Counted from the stretch's first letter, positions 25,613 through 35,609 are shown. The stretch: 64,000 nucleotides of DNA from Flavobacterium denitrificans DSM 15936 (GCF_000425445.1 NZ_KE384379.1:248001-312000), one strand, 5' to 3'. Program-made: numbers and translations. Notes: a model not told the origin generated them from the sequence alone.

Positions 25613-26320
25613 ATGAAAAGCGTTATCATTGCAAGCACTTCTACTCTCCACGAAGGCAGTTATTTAGAGTATTTACTGCCTACACTACAATCACATTTTA
25701 AAAATTGCAAAAATCTTTTATTTATCCCGTACGCACGCCCGAGCGGCATTTCGCACGATGACTATACTCAAAAAGTTTCTGAAGCTTTTGCAACTATCGA
25801 TATTTCTGTTAAAGGAATTCACGAATTTGAAGACGCTCAAGAAGCCATTAAAAATGCAGAAGGAATTTTTACAGGCGGAGGCAACACATTTTTGCTAGTT
25901 ACGCAACTTTACAGGCACAACATCATGCAACTTCTTGCAGAAACTGTAAAAAATGGAACTCCTTATCTTGGAACAAGTGCCGGCAGCAACATTTGCGGTC
26001 TTTCGATGCAAACAACAAATGATATGCCTATTATCTACCCACCAAGTTTTCAAACCTTAGGATTGATTCCATTCAATCTAAATCCGCATTATTTAGATCC
26101 AGATTTACAGTCGAAACACATGGGCGAAACGCGCGAAACCAGAATCAAAGAATTCCATGCTTTTAATTCGATTCCCGTTTTAGGCTTACGAGAAGGAAGC
26201 TGGCTGGAAGTCAAAGGTGAGGAAATCACTTTAAAAGGGAATCTGACAGCACGTTTATTCAAACAAAACGAAGCTCCAATAGAACTGGAAACTGAAAGCG
26301 ATTTAAGCACTTTAAAATAA
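25613..26320 (+). CDS. pepE: Dipeptidase E (peptidase family S51)
   Basis: PepE cleaves Asp-Xaa dipeptides. The 235-residue protein has the class I amidotransferase-like fold with the nucleophile Ser in GTSAGSNI at about residue 123 and the GGGNTFLLV turn before it. E. coli PepE has 229 residues and matches in plan (FTGGGNTF, LGTSAGSN, GLIPFNLNPHYLD). I start at the ATG 25613 (MKSVIIASTS); the frame extends to a TTG upstream but that leader is unlike the family. It is divergent from the array of secreted proteins. The cytoplasm is the expected site. Confidence 0.93.
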   Translation: MKSVIIASTSTLHEGSYLEYLLPTLQSHFKNCKNLLFIPYARPSGISHDDYTQKVSEAFATIDISVKGIHEFEDAQEAIKNAEGIFTGGGNTFLLVTQLYRHNIMQLLAETVKNGTPYLGTSAGSNICGLSMQTTNDMPIIYPPSFQTLGLIPFNLNPHYLDPDLQSKHMGETRETRIKEFHAFNSIPVLGLREGSWLEVKGEEITLKGNLTARLFKQNEAPIELETESDLSTLK

Positions 26321-26326
26321 TTTTTC

Positions 26327-26401
26327 AACCATATAAGTTATATTAGTTCATTAATTTAAGCTTAACTAAAAACTTACTTTACTTATATAACTTATATGGT
26401 T
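26327..26401. repeat. Inverted repeat of the CCATATAAG family
   Basis: A 21-bp arm at 26327-26347 (AACCATATAAGTTATATTAG) pairs with 26381-26401 with one mismatch. The same arm sequence occurs near 33964, 34103, 34211, 34270 and 37369. It follows pepE and precedes a terminator. Confidence 0.8.
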
Positions 26402-26419
26402 TCAAAAGAGCAAAAACAA

Positions 26420-26448
26420 AAAAGCCTCAAACAATGTTTGAGGCTTTT
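26420..26448. terminator. Bidirectional terminator between pepE and the tRNA genes
   Basis: A perfect 13-bp stem (26420-26432 with 26436-26448, AAAAGCCTCAAAC) with a 3-base loop. It ends both pepE (plus) and the tRNA transcripts (minus). Confidence 0.88.
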
Positions 26449-26452
26449 GAAG

Positions 26453-26525
<73 letters not shown>

Positions 26526-26535
26526 ATTTATGCTG

Positions 26536-26543
26536 CAAATATA
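26536..26543 (-). promoter_or_regulatory. -7 element before tRNA-Gly copy 2
   Basis: The minus strand reads TATATTTG, a match to TAnnTTTG, ten bases before the mature 5 prime end. The second tRNA has the same element at the same distance, so each tRNA gene seems to have its own promoter. Confidence 0.5.
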
Positions 26544-26591
26544 AATAATTTTAATTTCTAAAAAAATAAAATCTAAAATTATTTATTTTAG

Positions 26592-26664
<73 letters not shown>

Positions 26665-26674
26665 ATTGGTGGTG

Positions 26675-26706
26675 CAAATATAAAAAGAAAGTTAAGTTCA
26701 AAACAA
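26675..26706 (-). promoter_or_regulatory. Promoter of tRNA-Gly copy 1
   Basis: On the minus strand TTG (26704-26706) is followed after 21 bases by TATATTTG (26675-26682), which fits the Bacteroidota -33/-7 promoter. The -7 element lies ten bases before the tRNA. Confidence 0.5.
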
Positions 26707-26799
26707 GCTTTTTGGTAAAAAAAATCAATAAAAATCAACAATAATTTATAACACATTTAAAATTAAAAAGTTATAAATTAAAAAAAATTAAAAAAAATC

Positions 26800-27237
26800 A
26801 TGACTATTATTAAAGAAATCCCATCAAAAGAAACTTACGCCGTTCGTCAACCTGTATTAAGAGCAGGAAAACCTATCGAAAGTTGCATCTTTGAAGGCGA
26901 TGATTTAGAGACAACACATCATTTCGGACTATTTGAAAATGAAAATTTAACAGGAATAATTTCATTATTTTCACAAATCAACTCTATATTTGCCGCAAAA
27001 AATCAAGCTCAGATTCGCGGAATGGCGGTTTTAGATACCCATCAAAAAAAAGGATTTGGAGAAGCTCTTGTCAAACATTGCGAAAATTACTGCAATGAAA
27101 ATAAAGTACAATTGATTTGGTTTAACGCAAGAACTGCCGCTGTTGGCTTTTATAAAAAAATGAATTATGAGGTTTTAGGAGAACCTTTTGACATTAAGGA
27201 TGTTGGCGAACATTACTTGATGTATAAAAAATTATAA
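26800..27237 (+). CDS. GNAT family N-acetyltransferase
   Basis: The 145-residue protein has the GNAT fold. The acetyl-CoA-binding motif A is at about 68-85 (QIRGMAVLDTHQKKGFGEAL, with the Q/RxxGxG/A form KKGFGE), and the end motif FNARTAAVGFYKKMNYEVLG is typical. The acceptor substrate cannot be told. It is followed one base later by an L,D-transpeptidase lipoprotein gene, so the two form an operon. Confident as family, not as substrate. Confidence 0.88.
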   Translation: MTIIKEIPSKETYAVRQPVLRAGKPIESCIFEGDDLETTHHFGLFENENLTGIISLFSQINSIFAAKNQAQIRGMAVLDTHQKKGFGEALVKHCENYCNENKVQLIWFNARTAAVGFYKKMNYEVLGEPFDIKDVGEHYLMYKKL

Positions 27238-27238
27238 A

Positions 27239-28834
27239 ATGAAAAAACTTTACTTTCTTTTAGTGATATGTTTGTTTTTTGGCTGTAAAAAAGAGGAGCC
27301 AAAAATCATTCCTATTGTCAAAAAAAAGCCCCCCATAATCATACTTACTGACGAAAGAAAAGTTGAAATTGACACCGCTATAATAGGCGCTTACAAAAGC
27401 GAAACCCTCAAACAGTTTTATAATTCATCTGAAAATAAAACTGTTTGGGGAAACTTAAAAAAGAGAACTTACATTTTGTCTCAGCTTCAAAACGCAGACA
27501 AACTTGGCTTAGAACCCGAAGATTACAAAGCTTCACAATTGCAAAAATTTGAAAAGCAAATTGCTTCACTAAGTGATACCGACTTGGCGACTTATGATAT
27601 TTTACTGACTTATAATTTTGAAAAATACCTGAATCATCTTTTCAAAGGAAAACTAGATCCTAAAACAATCTACACCGATTGGGATTTGGAAGAAAAAGTT
27701 CTTGATGTAAATGATGTTCTCATTAAAGCTTTCAATAAAAACAAATTAGACAGTATTGTCGATAATATTCAGCCAAAATCTGAAACTTACAAAGAGCTTT
27801 TAAAAGCGCTTGAAATCATCAATACATTTCCAGACGACAACATTGAAAAGATAACTACAGATTCTTTGACAAAAAAAATAATTTTAAACGAAAGCAATGC
27901 TGCGCTAATCAACATCAAAAAAAGACTGCTGTTTTGGGGAGACATGACTGGAAAAGATAGCAGCTTTACCAAAATCTACGACAACAAGACATTTGAATCA
28001 ATCAAAAGATTTCAAGAACGTCACGGCTTAGCGACTGACGGTGTTATTGGCCAGGGAACTATTAATGCCTTAAATTATTCAAAAGAAAAAAGAAAACAGC
28101 AAATCATTGCCAATTTAGAACGTTGGAGATGGTTTACAGCTGATTTCGCCGAAAATTATTTTATCATAAACATTCCTGATTACAGCTTAAATGTAGTTGA
28201 AGATCAAGACACAACCTTGGTTAGAAATGTCGTGGTTGGAACCAGCAAAAGAAAAACTCCTATAATAACATCAACCTTAAGAACGATTGTTTTTAATCCG
28301 ACTTGGACCGTTCCGCCAACAATTTTAAAAGAAGATGTGGTGCCGGCAATGAAACGAAATCGGAATTATTTAGCCAATAAAAGCATAACTATATATGATA
28401 CTGCTGGAAATGTAGTTGAGCCAAATAAATGGAACGAAAATAAACCTGGTAATTATAGATATATTCAAAGTCCTGGCTACAACAACTCACTTGGTGTAAT
28501 GAAAATTCTATTCCCTAATCACCATAGTGTTTATCTTCATGATACAAATCACCGCAATTATTTTGGGAGAAGCAATCGCTCGCTGAGTTCAGGTTGTGTT
28601 CGTGTTGAAAATCCGTTGGAACTGGCAGCACATATTTTAGCAGATTCTACACGATTTTCAAGAGAAAAAATCGACACTATTATTGCTTCCAAAAAAACAA
28701 CAAGTGTCAAAATCGTAAAAAAATACGCTTTGTATCAATGGTATTGGACAGCTTGGAGCAAAAAAAATCAGCTCATTTTCAGAGCTGATATTTATAATCT
28801 TGATTCGGATTTGTATGCTAAATTAAGAAATTAG
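27239..28834 (+). CDS. L,D-transpeptidase lipoprotein (YcbB/LdtD-like)
   Basis: The 531-residue protein starts with a lipoprotein signal (VICLFFGC, Cys16), a scaffold domain (about 40-240), a peptidoglycan-binding domain (about 250-285: SIKRFQERHGLATDGVIGQG) and a YkuD catalytic domain (about 310-490). The catalytic motif HxxxxxxxSxGCxR is seen as HDTNHRNYFGRS then SLSSGCVRV with the nucleophile Cys near residue 453. It forms 3-3 crosslinks in peptidoglycan or attaches proteins to it. This architecture matches LdtD/YcbB of E. coli. It converges with and overlaps the 28823 gene by 12 bases. Confidence 0.92.
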   Translation: MKKLYFLLVICLFFGCKKEEPKIIPIVKKKPPIIILTDERKVEIDTAIIGAYKSETLKQFYNSSENKTVWGNLKKRTYILSQLQNADKLGLEPEDYKASQLQKFEKQIASLSDTDLATYDILLTYNFEKYLNHLFKGKLDPKTIYTDWDLEEKVLDVNDVLIKAFNKNKLDSIVDNIQPKSETYKELLKALEIINTFPDDNIEKITTDSLTKKIILNESNAALINIKKRLLFWGDMTGKDSSFTKIYDNKTFESIKRFQERHGLATDGVIGQGTINALNYSKEKRKQQIIANLERWRWFTADFAENYFIINIPDYSLNVVEDQDTTLVRNVVVGTSKRKTPIITSTLRTIVFNPTWTVPPTILKEDVVPAMKRNRNYLANKSITIYDTAGNVVEPNKWNENKPGNYRYIQSPGYNNSLGVMKILFPNHHSVYLHDTNHRNYFGRSNRSLSSGCVRVENPLELAAHILADSTRFSREKIDTIIASKKTTSVKIVKKYALYQWYWTAWSKKNQLIFRADIYNLDSDLYAKLRN

Positions 28835-29545
28835 CTTTTCTTCCATCGCAAAAGTTCTTGACGGATGATAGATATACAAACACGATTTTCCTTTTATAGC
28901 ATCAATTATTTCATCTCTCAATTCAAAAGGGATTGCAGGACAACCTTGGCTTCTGCCTAATCTTCTATGCGCTTTAATAAAAGCTTCCGATACATAATCT
29001 GCGCCATGCATCACAACACCTCTTTCACGAGCATTACTGTTAAAACCTTTTTCTAATCCATCAAGACGTAAAGAAGCACCGTGTTTTCCTTGATACGTTT
29101 CACCAGTAGCATAAAAACCTAAGCTGCTTTTATAAGACGAATTTGTATTTGAAAACGAAGAAGCAAATTCTTCACCAGTATTTCTTCCGTGTGCTACTAA
29201 TGACTGAAATAAAATTGTATTAGTCGATAAATCAATAACCCAAAGACGTTTACTGTTTGATGACAAACTAAAATCAATCAACGTTAAAACATCTTTTTGG
29301 ATTACTCCTCTTTCTTTCAAAAGATAGAATCCTTTTAAAGCTTCAGAAAAAATTTTAAGTTCTGGCAACTGAAAATGGTTTGCATTCAAATTTTCATATA
29401 CATTTTCAATTTTAGCATCAACTGTTAGTTTTTCAACCTTAGCTATACTTTTTACAGTTGCAGTTTTAATTTCGGGAGTGCTTTTTGAATCTTTACCAAA
29501 AGACAATAGAAAAAACACAAACAAGGGATAAATTTTGTAAATCAT
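28823..29545 (-). CDS. Murein L,D-transpeptidase catalytic domain protein
   Basis: The 240-residue protein has a signal peptide (residues about 5-18, IYPLFVFFLLSFG) and a catalytic domain with YVSEAFIKAHRRLGRSQGCP, the nucleophile Cys in GRSQGCPAIP near residue 200. This is the family called murein L,D-transpeptidase catalytic domain in Bacteroidota, related to YkuD but distinct from the LdtD-like neighbour. It overlaps that convergent gene by 12 bases at the 3 prime ends. Exact cleavage or transfer activity is not settled from sequence. Confidence 0.88.
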   Translation of the reverse strand: MIYKIYPLFVFFLLSFGKDSKSTPEIKTATVKSIAKVEKLTVDAKIENVYENLNANHFQLPELKIFSEALKGFYLLKERGVIQKDVLTLIDFSLSSNSKRLWVIDLSTNTILFQSLVAHGRNTGEEFASSFSNTNSSYKSSLGFYATGETYQGKHGASLRLDGLEKGFNSNARERGVVMHGADYVSEAFIKAHRRLGRSQGCPAIPFELRDEIIDAIKGKSCLYIYHPSRTFAMEEKLIS

Positions 29546-29868
29546 TGAATTTCTTTAGGTTAATACATAAATTTGGGTAGGGCAAAAATATAAAAAAAAT
29601 ATAGCGAAATGAACCCAATCTACTGATTCAGTGCTTTTTTACTTAAATTTTAACAGAATAATAGTAAAAACTTTGCATTTTAGTCGAAAAACTGATTTTT
29701 TTGTAAGATATTTACCACCACATAAAATCTAAACGTTTTTAGGCATTTTCTTAAGGAAAATATAATTAAAGACTATTTTTGGCTTTTAAAACTGTAACAA
29801 TTAAAACTAATCGAAGTCTATTACAGCATTAATATATTTTGAGCACTCATTTCCCCATCATTATTTTC
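29546..29868. other. Intergenic region between two divergent genes
   Basis: This 323-base AT-rich stretch lies between the minus-strand transpeptidase gene and the outer-membrane protein gene. I see a candidate -7 element TATTTTTG at 29774-29781 for the plus-strand gene, without a clear -33 box. No reading frame, RNA gene or repeat is supported. Confidence 0.4.
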
Positions 29869-32298
29869 ATGAAAAAATTAGTTTTCTTAAGTCTTCTTCT
29901 AATGTCTTTTTGGTGTTACAGCCAAAAGAAATCGCTACAGGCACAATCGACTGTGGAGTCCATTTCAATTGATGGAAAGTTAGACGAAGTGGCTTGGGAA
30001 AATGCGCCAATTGCAACAAATTTCATCATGTTTGAGCCTGACAACGGGAAACCAATTCCAGAAGGGAAAAAAACCGAAATTAAAGTGCTTTATAATAATG
30101 ACGCCATTTATATAGGCGCCATGATGTATGATGATGAGCCAAATAAAATTTTAAAGGAAATATCACAGCGTGACAATTTTGGAACGGCTGATATCTTTGG
30201 CGTTTTTGTAAATGGATTCAATGACGGGCAACAAAATTTTGAGTTTTTTGTCTCTGCCGCTGATGTTCAAGGTGATTGTATTATGACTGACGCCATTGGA
30301 GAAGATTATTCTTGGGATGCTGTTTGGCTAAGCAAGGCCCGAATTACCGACAAAGGCTGGATTGTTGAAATTAAACTTCCGTACGCGGCTTTACGCTTTT
30401 CTGCAGAAAACAAGCAAACTTGGGGAATCAACTTTTTTAGAGAGGTAAAACGTGAACGCAAAAAATATACTTGGAATTTAATTGATACCAAAATTGGAAC
30501 GTTTACCCAGCAAAATGGTGAATTAGCAGGAATTGAAAACATCAAACCTCCTACCCGATTATTCTTTTTGCCTTATGCTTCCTATTATTTAAACGCAGCC
30601 GACGGACAAAAAACATACGGTACAATGAAAGGTGGCATGGACATTAAATACGGAATTAATGACGCTTTTACGCTTGATGCGATTCTGATTCCTGATTTTG
30701 GACAAACAAAATACGATGATCAAATCCTTAATTTGAGCCCGTTTGAACAACAATTCAATGAAAATCGTGCCTTTTTCACCGAAGGAACTGATTTATTCAA
30801 CAAAGGAAATATTTTTTATTCGAGAAGAATTGGCGGAAGTCCATCAGTTGATCCAGACTTAAATGAAAATGAAGAACTCATTGAGACTGTTCAAAATGTC
30901 AATCTAATCAATGCTTTAAAAGTTTCAGGAAGAACAAAAAATGGCTTAGGGATTGGCGTTTTAAATGCTGTTACCGAAAAAACGTATGCTACGATAAAAG
31001 ATACAATTTCAAACGAGACTAGACAAGTCGTTATTGAACCTCTGACCAATTATAATGTTTTGGTCCTTGATCAGCGTTTCCGCAAAAATTCTTCGGTTAC
31101 TTTTATCAATACTAATGTTACGAGAAATGGGCATTATAGAGATGCAAACGTAACAGGTTTGGCTTGGGACTTAAACACAAAAGCAAACACCTACAGTTTA
31201 TACGGAAATGCAAAATACAGCCACATCAATAAAGAAGAAGATAAAAATGGCGTTTTTACAACGATTGGTTTTGCCGAAACTAGCGGAAAATACCGCTACA
31301 GTATCGGTTCTGATTTTGTGACCAAAGATTATGACCCAAATGATCTTGGGATTAATTTTTACACGAATTACTACAACTTTTACGGAAATGCCAATTATCG
31401 AATCCTAAATCCAACCAAGCATTTCAATAGCTTTAGAATCAATTATAATATGTATGCCGAATTCAATAAAGAATCCGGATTGGTTCAAGACAACAGTATT
31501 AATGTGAATGTAAACTTGACTACTGTAAAAAACAATTATTTTGGTGGAGGAATAACCCTTTATCCAATGGAATCACATGATTATTACGAGCCAAGAGCTG
31601 ACAAAAGATATGTTATTATTCCAAAAAAAATTGAGGCTTGGGGAAGTATTTCGACTAATTACAATAATAAGTTTGCATTAGATTTAAATCCATCAATTGC
31701 AGTTGCAGATGAACCGGGAAGAATTGCTTATGGAGTTGATGTGGGACCTAGATATCGCTTTAATGACAAACTTTTACTGACCTATTATTTTAGCTTTTTT
31801 AGAAAAAACAACAACAAAGGCTACATTGACAGCGTAGATGGAGACGATAATGAAGCCACTCCAAACGACATTGTTTTTGCCAACCGAAATGTAATTACTT
31901 ACTCGAATACAATTGGCGGAAAATATGCTTTGAACAGCACGATGACTTTTAATTTATCAGTGAGACAATATTGGTCATATGCTGAAAATAAAGACATTTT
32001 ACAATTAGAACAAGATGGAACTTTGACTCCGTATCCTGAATATACCGACAATAAAAATTCAAGCTTTTATTCTTGGAATGCCGATTTATCATATTCATGG
32101 TGGTTTGCACCAGGTAGCCAGGTTTCTGTATTGTACCGCAATAGTGCCGATAATTTTGAACGCGTTATTGACAAGCAATACAAAGACAACGTAACAGCTT
32201 TGCTAAATAACGATGCATTAAAACACGTTTTTTCAGTCAGTGTAAAATACTTTATTGACTATAATGCTGTCAAAAATAAGTTCAGAAAGCGAGCTTAG
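29869..32298 (+). CDS. DUF5916/carbohydrate-binding family 9-like outer-membrane protein
   Basis: The 809-residue protein has a signal peptide (LLLMSFWCYSQ), then a CBM9-like sandwich at about 30-220 (SIDGKLDEVAWENAPIATNF, IYIGAMMYDD, WGINFFREVKRERKKYTWNL), and a C-terminal beta-barrel region matching DUF5916, ending with strands FSVSVKYFID. Proteins of this plan are common in Bacteroidota and sit in the outer membrane; their physiological role is not known. The start is the ATG 29869; a TTG upstream at 29839 would add ten residues before the signal. Monocistronic, followed by gpmI. Confidence 0.85.
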   Translation: MKKLVFLSLLLMSFWCYSQKKSLQAQSTVESISIDGKLDEVAWENAPIATNFIMFEPDNGKPIPEGKKTEIKVLYNNDAIYIGAMMYDDEPNKILKEISQRDNFGTADIFGVFVNGFNDGQQNFEFFVSAADVQGDCIMTDAIGEDYSWDAVWLSKARITDKGWIVEIKLPYAALRFSAENKQTWGINFFREVKRERKKYTWNLIDTKIGTFTQQNGELAGIENIKPPTRLFFLPYASYYLNAADGQKTYGTMKGGMDIKYGINDAFTLDAILIPDFGQTKYDDQILNLSPFEQQFNENRAFFTEGTDLFNKGNIFYSRRIGGSPSVDPDLNENEELIETVQNVNLINALKVSGRTKNGLGIGVLNAVTEKTYATIKDTISNETRQVVIEPLTNYNVLVLDQRFRKNSSVTFINTNVTRNGHYRDANVTGLAWDLNTKANTYSLYGNAKYSHINKEEDKNGVFTTIGFAETSGKYRYSIGSDFVTKDYDPNDLGINFYTNYYNFYGNANYRILNPTKHFNSFRINYNMYAEFNKESGLVQDNSINVNVNLTTVKNNYFGGGITLYPMESHDYYEPRADKRYVIIPKKIEAWGSISTNYNNKFALDLNPSIAVADEPGRIAYGVDVGPRYRFNDKLLLTYYFSFFRKNNNKGYIDSVDGDDNEATPNDIVFANRNVITYSNTIGGKYALNSTMTFNLSVRQYWSYAENKDILQLEQDGTLTPYPEYTDNKNSSFYSWNADLSYSWWFAPGSQVSVLYRNSADNFERVIDKQYKDNVTALLNNDALKHVFSVSVKYFIDYNAVKNKFRKRA

Positions 32299-32392
32299 CG
32301 TGAATTAATTTTAAAAAATAAAGGCTTCTGCAATTAAATTATTATTTTTTAATACGCTTCATTTTATTAAATATAAATGTACTGCTGTGCTC

Positions 32393-32421
32393 TTGCAAAG
32401 TATAGAAATGAATTATCTTTG
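32393..32421 (+). promoter_or_regulatory. Promoter of gpmI
   Basis: TTG (32393-32395), an 18-base spacer and TATCTTTG (32414-32421) match the Bacteroidota promoter. The ATG at 32438 follows 16 bases later. This places the promoter inside the longer frame that starts at 32387 and decides for the downstream start. Confidence 0.65.
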
Positions 32422-32437
32422 TAGAAAACAAAAAGTA

Positions 32438-33955
32438 ATGAACAAAAAAGTTATCCTTATGATTTTAGATGGTTGGGGAAAATCTCCTGACCCTAAAGTA
32501 TCTGCAATAGACAATGCAAATGTTCCATTTATAAATAGTCTTTACAAAAATTACCCAAGTGCACAATTAAGAACTGACGGATTAAACGTTGGTTTACCTG
32601 AAGGCCAAATGGGAAATAGCGAAGTTGGACACATGAATCTTGGTGCCGGAAGAATTGTGTACCAGGATTTGGCAAAAATTAATTTAGCTGTAGCACATAA
32701 AACACTTGCAAAAGAACAAGTTTTAATTGACGCTTTTACTTATGCTAAAGAAAACAACAAAAAAGTACACTTTTTAGGATTAGTTTCTGATGGAGGTGTA
32801 CATTCACATACTTCACACTTACGTGGGTTGATCGATGCTTCTCAAGAATATGGTTTAGATCAGGTTTACGTTCACGCTTTCACAGACGGACGCGACGTTG
32901 ATCCAAAATCTGGAGCAAAATATATTCACGATCTTGAAGATTATATTAAAGATACTCCGGTAAAAATCGCTTCTATCATTGGTCGTTATTATGCGATGGA
33001 TCGTGACAAACGTTGGGAGCGCGTAAAATTAGCTTATGACTTAGTCGTAAATGGCGTTGGAACTCCATCGACAAATGCTGTTGCAAGCGTACTTTCAAGT
33101 TATGAAAAAGACGTTACAGATGAGTTTATTGAGCCAGTTGTTATCGTTGACGAAAATGCGAAACCCCTTGCTACAATTGTGGAAGGCGATGTTGTAATTT
33201 TCTTCAACTTTAGAACAGACAGAGGACGTGAACTTACTGAAGCGCTTTCTCAGCAAGATTTCCATGAGCAAAACATGCACAAATTAAACTTGTACTATGT
33301 AACATTAACAAACTACGACGAAACGTACCAAAACGTGAAAGTGGTTTACAATAAAGATAATATCACCGAAACTCTTGGTGAAGTTTTAGAAAAAGCTGGC
33401 AAAAAACAAATCAGAATTGCGGAGACTGAGAAATATCCTCACGTAACTTTCTTCTTCTCTGGCGGAAGAGAAACTCCTTTTGAGGGTGAATCAAGAATCT
33501 TGAGAAACTCTCCAAAAGTAGCGACTTATGATTTACAGCCAGAAATGAGTGCTTACGAACTTGCTGATGCTCTTGTTCCTGAATTGAACAAAGGCGAAGT
33601 TGATTTCGTGTGCTTAAACTTTGCAAACGGAGACATGGTTGGTCATACCGGAATTATGGAAGCTGCAATTAAAGCTTGTGAAGCTGTTGACGCTTGCGCG
33701 AAAAAAGTTATCGATGCTGCTCTTGCAAATGATTACACGACAATCGTAATTGCCGATCACGGAAACTGCGAAACAATGATTAATCCAGATGGAAGCCCAA
33801 ATACTGCGCACACAACAAATCCAGTGCCGATTATTTTAGTGGACAAAGAATTGAAAAACATCCAAAACGGTGTTTTAGGTGATATCGCTCCAACAATTTT
33901 AGAATTGATGGGTGTTCAGCAACCAAATGCAATGACATGTCATTCGCTTTTGTAA
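32438..33955 (+). CDS. gpmI: 2,3-bisphosphoglycerate-independent phosphoglycerate mutase
   Basis: GpmI interconverts 3- and 2-phosphoglycerate in glycolysis and gluconeogenesis and needs Mn. The 505-residue protein has the alkaline-phosphatase-type core: LDGWGKSP at the start, the nucleophile Ser in MGNSEVGHMNLGAGR at about residue 62, RYYAMDRDKRWER, FNFRTDRGRELT, NFANGDMVGHTG and IADHGNCE. The length matches the family. It has its own promoter at 32393-32421 and is followed by a block of inverted repeats, not by a gene. Confidence 0.96.
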   Translation: MNKKVILMILDGWGKSPDPKVSAIDNANVPFINSLYKNYPSAQLRTDGLNVGLPEGQMGNSEVGHMNLGAGRIVYQDLAKINLAVAHKTLAKEQVLIDAFTYAKENNKKVHFLGLVSDGGVHSHTSHLRGLIDASQEYGLDQVYVHAFTDGRDVDPKSGAKYIHDLEDYIKDTPVKIASIIGRYYAMDRDKRWERVKLAYDLVVNGVGTPSTNAVASVLSSYEKDVTDEFIEPVVIVDENAKPLATIVEGDVVIFFNFRTDRGRELTEALSQQDFHEQNMHKLNLYYVTLTNYDETYQNVKVVYNKDNITETLGEVLEKAGKKQIRIAETEKYPHVTFFFSGGRETPFEGESRILRNSPKVATYDLQPEMSAYELADALVPELNKGEVDFVCLNFANGDMVGHTGIMEAAIKACEAVDACAKKVIDAALANDYTTIVIADHGNCETMINPDGSPNTAHTTNPVPIILVDKELKNIQNGVLGDIAPTILELMGVQQPNAMTCHSLL

Positions 33956-34286
33956 TTTTTTAAAACCATATAAGTTATATAAGTTCATTTAATTCGAACT
34001 TAAAAAAAATCTCGCAAAGAAGCTAAGTCGCAAAGAATAATAAACTTTGCGTCTCTGTGTCTTTGCGAGAACTATTTTATACCAGAATGTAATTTTTTTT
34101 ACACCATATAAGTGATATAAGCTCATTTATTAGAAGCTCAAAGCTTACTTAAACTTATACTTCTCATGTGGTTTTTATTTTCACAAAGAAAATAGCCTAA
34201 ACTTATATTTACTTTTATAACTTATATGGTTTATCTACGCAAAGAAAACAGCATGAATTTATATTTACTGATATCACTATATGGTT
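33956..34286. repeat. Block of inverted repeats (CCATATAAG family)
   Basis: The 330-base gap after gpmI is made of repeats. Arms of the form ACCATATAAGTTATATAAG occur at 33964-33990 and 34103-34129 in one direction, and their complements at 34153-34173 (diverged), 34211-34231 and 34270-34286. Between them, 34011-34035 and 34045-34069 form another inverted repeat built on CTCGCAAAGA. I see no gene. Members also lie near 26327 and 37369. Confidence 0.8.
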
Positions 34287-35536
34287 TAAAAAACAAAATG
34301 ATAAAGCTGCTCAACTCCATAAATCACAAGACCGATAAATCCACCAACTAAAGTCCCATTTATCCTAATATATTGAAGATCTTTCCCAATTTCTAATTCT
34401 AATTTTTCCGAGACTTCTTTTCCGTCCCAGCTTTTTACGGTTGATGAAATCAAATCTCCAATTACTTTTTTATTATTCAAAAGCATTGACAATAAATCAT
34501 TCTTGATAAATCCGTTGATTTTACCTATCATCACAGCATCTTCCTTAATTCCGTTTCCAAAAGTTTGAATCAAATCTGCGATATTATTTTTTATTGAAGA
34601 ATCATTTCCCTTATTTATATCGTTTGTAATCGATAATTTTATTTCATCCCAAATTCCGTTAATGTAATCCTGAACTTCTTTTTTTCCAACAAAATTTAAA
34701 ATCATATCGTTGATCTTGATTCGCATTTCTTCGGAGTTTTTTACTTTTTCTAAGAAATTAAAAATGTACTCGTCAATTTTTAAACGAACTGCGCTTTCTG
34801 GTTTTTTAGCTTCATTTAAAAAATCCTGCAGGCCGTTAAAAACGCCTTCTGTGATGCTTTTGTCTGCTAATCCGAAACTCAAAAACGGAGTTGAAGCTTT
34901 CACTTTTTGCCGGATTAAATCTTTATTATTAGTCAATTCATCACTCATTACTTCAAGAAGATTCGTCAACATTTGATTTTTCAAATTCCCTTTTTGCAGA
35001 GGTTCTAATGCAACGGCTATCCAATTTCCGAAATTTATTCCTTCCATTTTTTCTTTAAACTGAACCTGAATAAATCGCTTTACATCTTCATCTTTAATCG
35101 TTCTTAAAATTCCCGGAATCACACTTACAGTAACCGAATTAGCAATTTTATTTGCATTTTCCTCGTGCGAAAGCCAATCTGATGCCTTAGTTGCAAAATT
35201 GAATTCGTCCAATTTAATTTCTAATTTTTCGCGATCGAGAAATTCCTCAGAAACAAAGTTCCCTAGGTTCTCTCCTATTTCATTTTTCTTAGTCGGAATA
35301 ATTGCGGTATGCCAAATTGGAATTCCCATCGGATGACGAAAAAGCGCCACAACGGCAAACCAATCGGCAATTCCGCCCACCATCGCCGCTTCGCTGAAAG
35401 CCTGCAACATTGGAATCTTAAAATAAATGGCAATTAAAAACAACAGCACTGCAATACCCAAAAGCCCCAAAGCATTACGCTTCATTTTCTTCAGTGCTTT
35501 TACTTTGGCTATATCTTTATCTGTAATAGTTTCCAT
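34286..35536 (-). CDS. DUF445 family membrane protein
   Basis: The 416-residue protein has an N-terminal hydrophobic region (about residues 20-45, ALGLLGIAVLLFLIAIYF), the DUF445 signature AAMVGGIADWFAVVALFRHP, and ends with a second hydrophobic segment (GGFIGLVIYGVEQLYHFVF). Between them lies a long charged, helical section. DUF445 proteins (YjiN in E. coli) are inner-membrane proteins without a known function. The gene is alone, with inverted repeats on both sides (33956-34286 and 35610-35695). Confidence 0.88.
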   Translation of the reverse strand: METITDKDIAKVKALKKMKRNALGLLGIAVLLFLIAIYFKIPMLQAFSEAAMVGGIADWFAVVALFRHPMGIPIWHTAIIPTKKNEIGENLGNFVSEEFLDREKLEIKLDEFNFATKASDWLSHEENANKIANSVTVSVIPGILRTIKDEDVKRFIQVQFKEKMEGINFGNWIAVALEPLQKGNLKNQMLTNLLEVMSDELTNNKDLIRQKVKASTPFLSFGLADKSITEGVFNGLQDFLNEAKKPESAVRLKIDEYIFNFLEKVKNSEEMRIKINDMILNFVGKKEVQDYINGIWDEIKLSITNDINKGNDSSIKNNIADLIQTFGNGIKEDAVMIGKINGFIKNDLLSMLLNNKKVIGDLISSTVKSWDGKEVSEKLELEIGKDLQYIRINGTLVGGFIGLVIYGVEQLYHFVF

Positions 35537-35609
35537 GATTATATGTGTTTCTACTACTAATTTATGGCTTTTTTCTGAGATACTTCCTGTGTTCCCTATC
35601 TTTTGTCAG

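Noticed and set aside
33956..34286. Attachment site or small mobile element after gpmI
   Set aside because: Only inverted repeats are seen; no integrase, transposase or tRNA-end duplication lies nearby.
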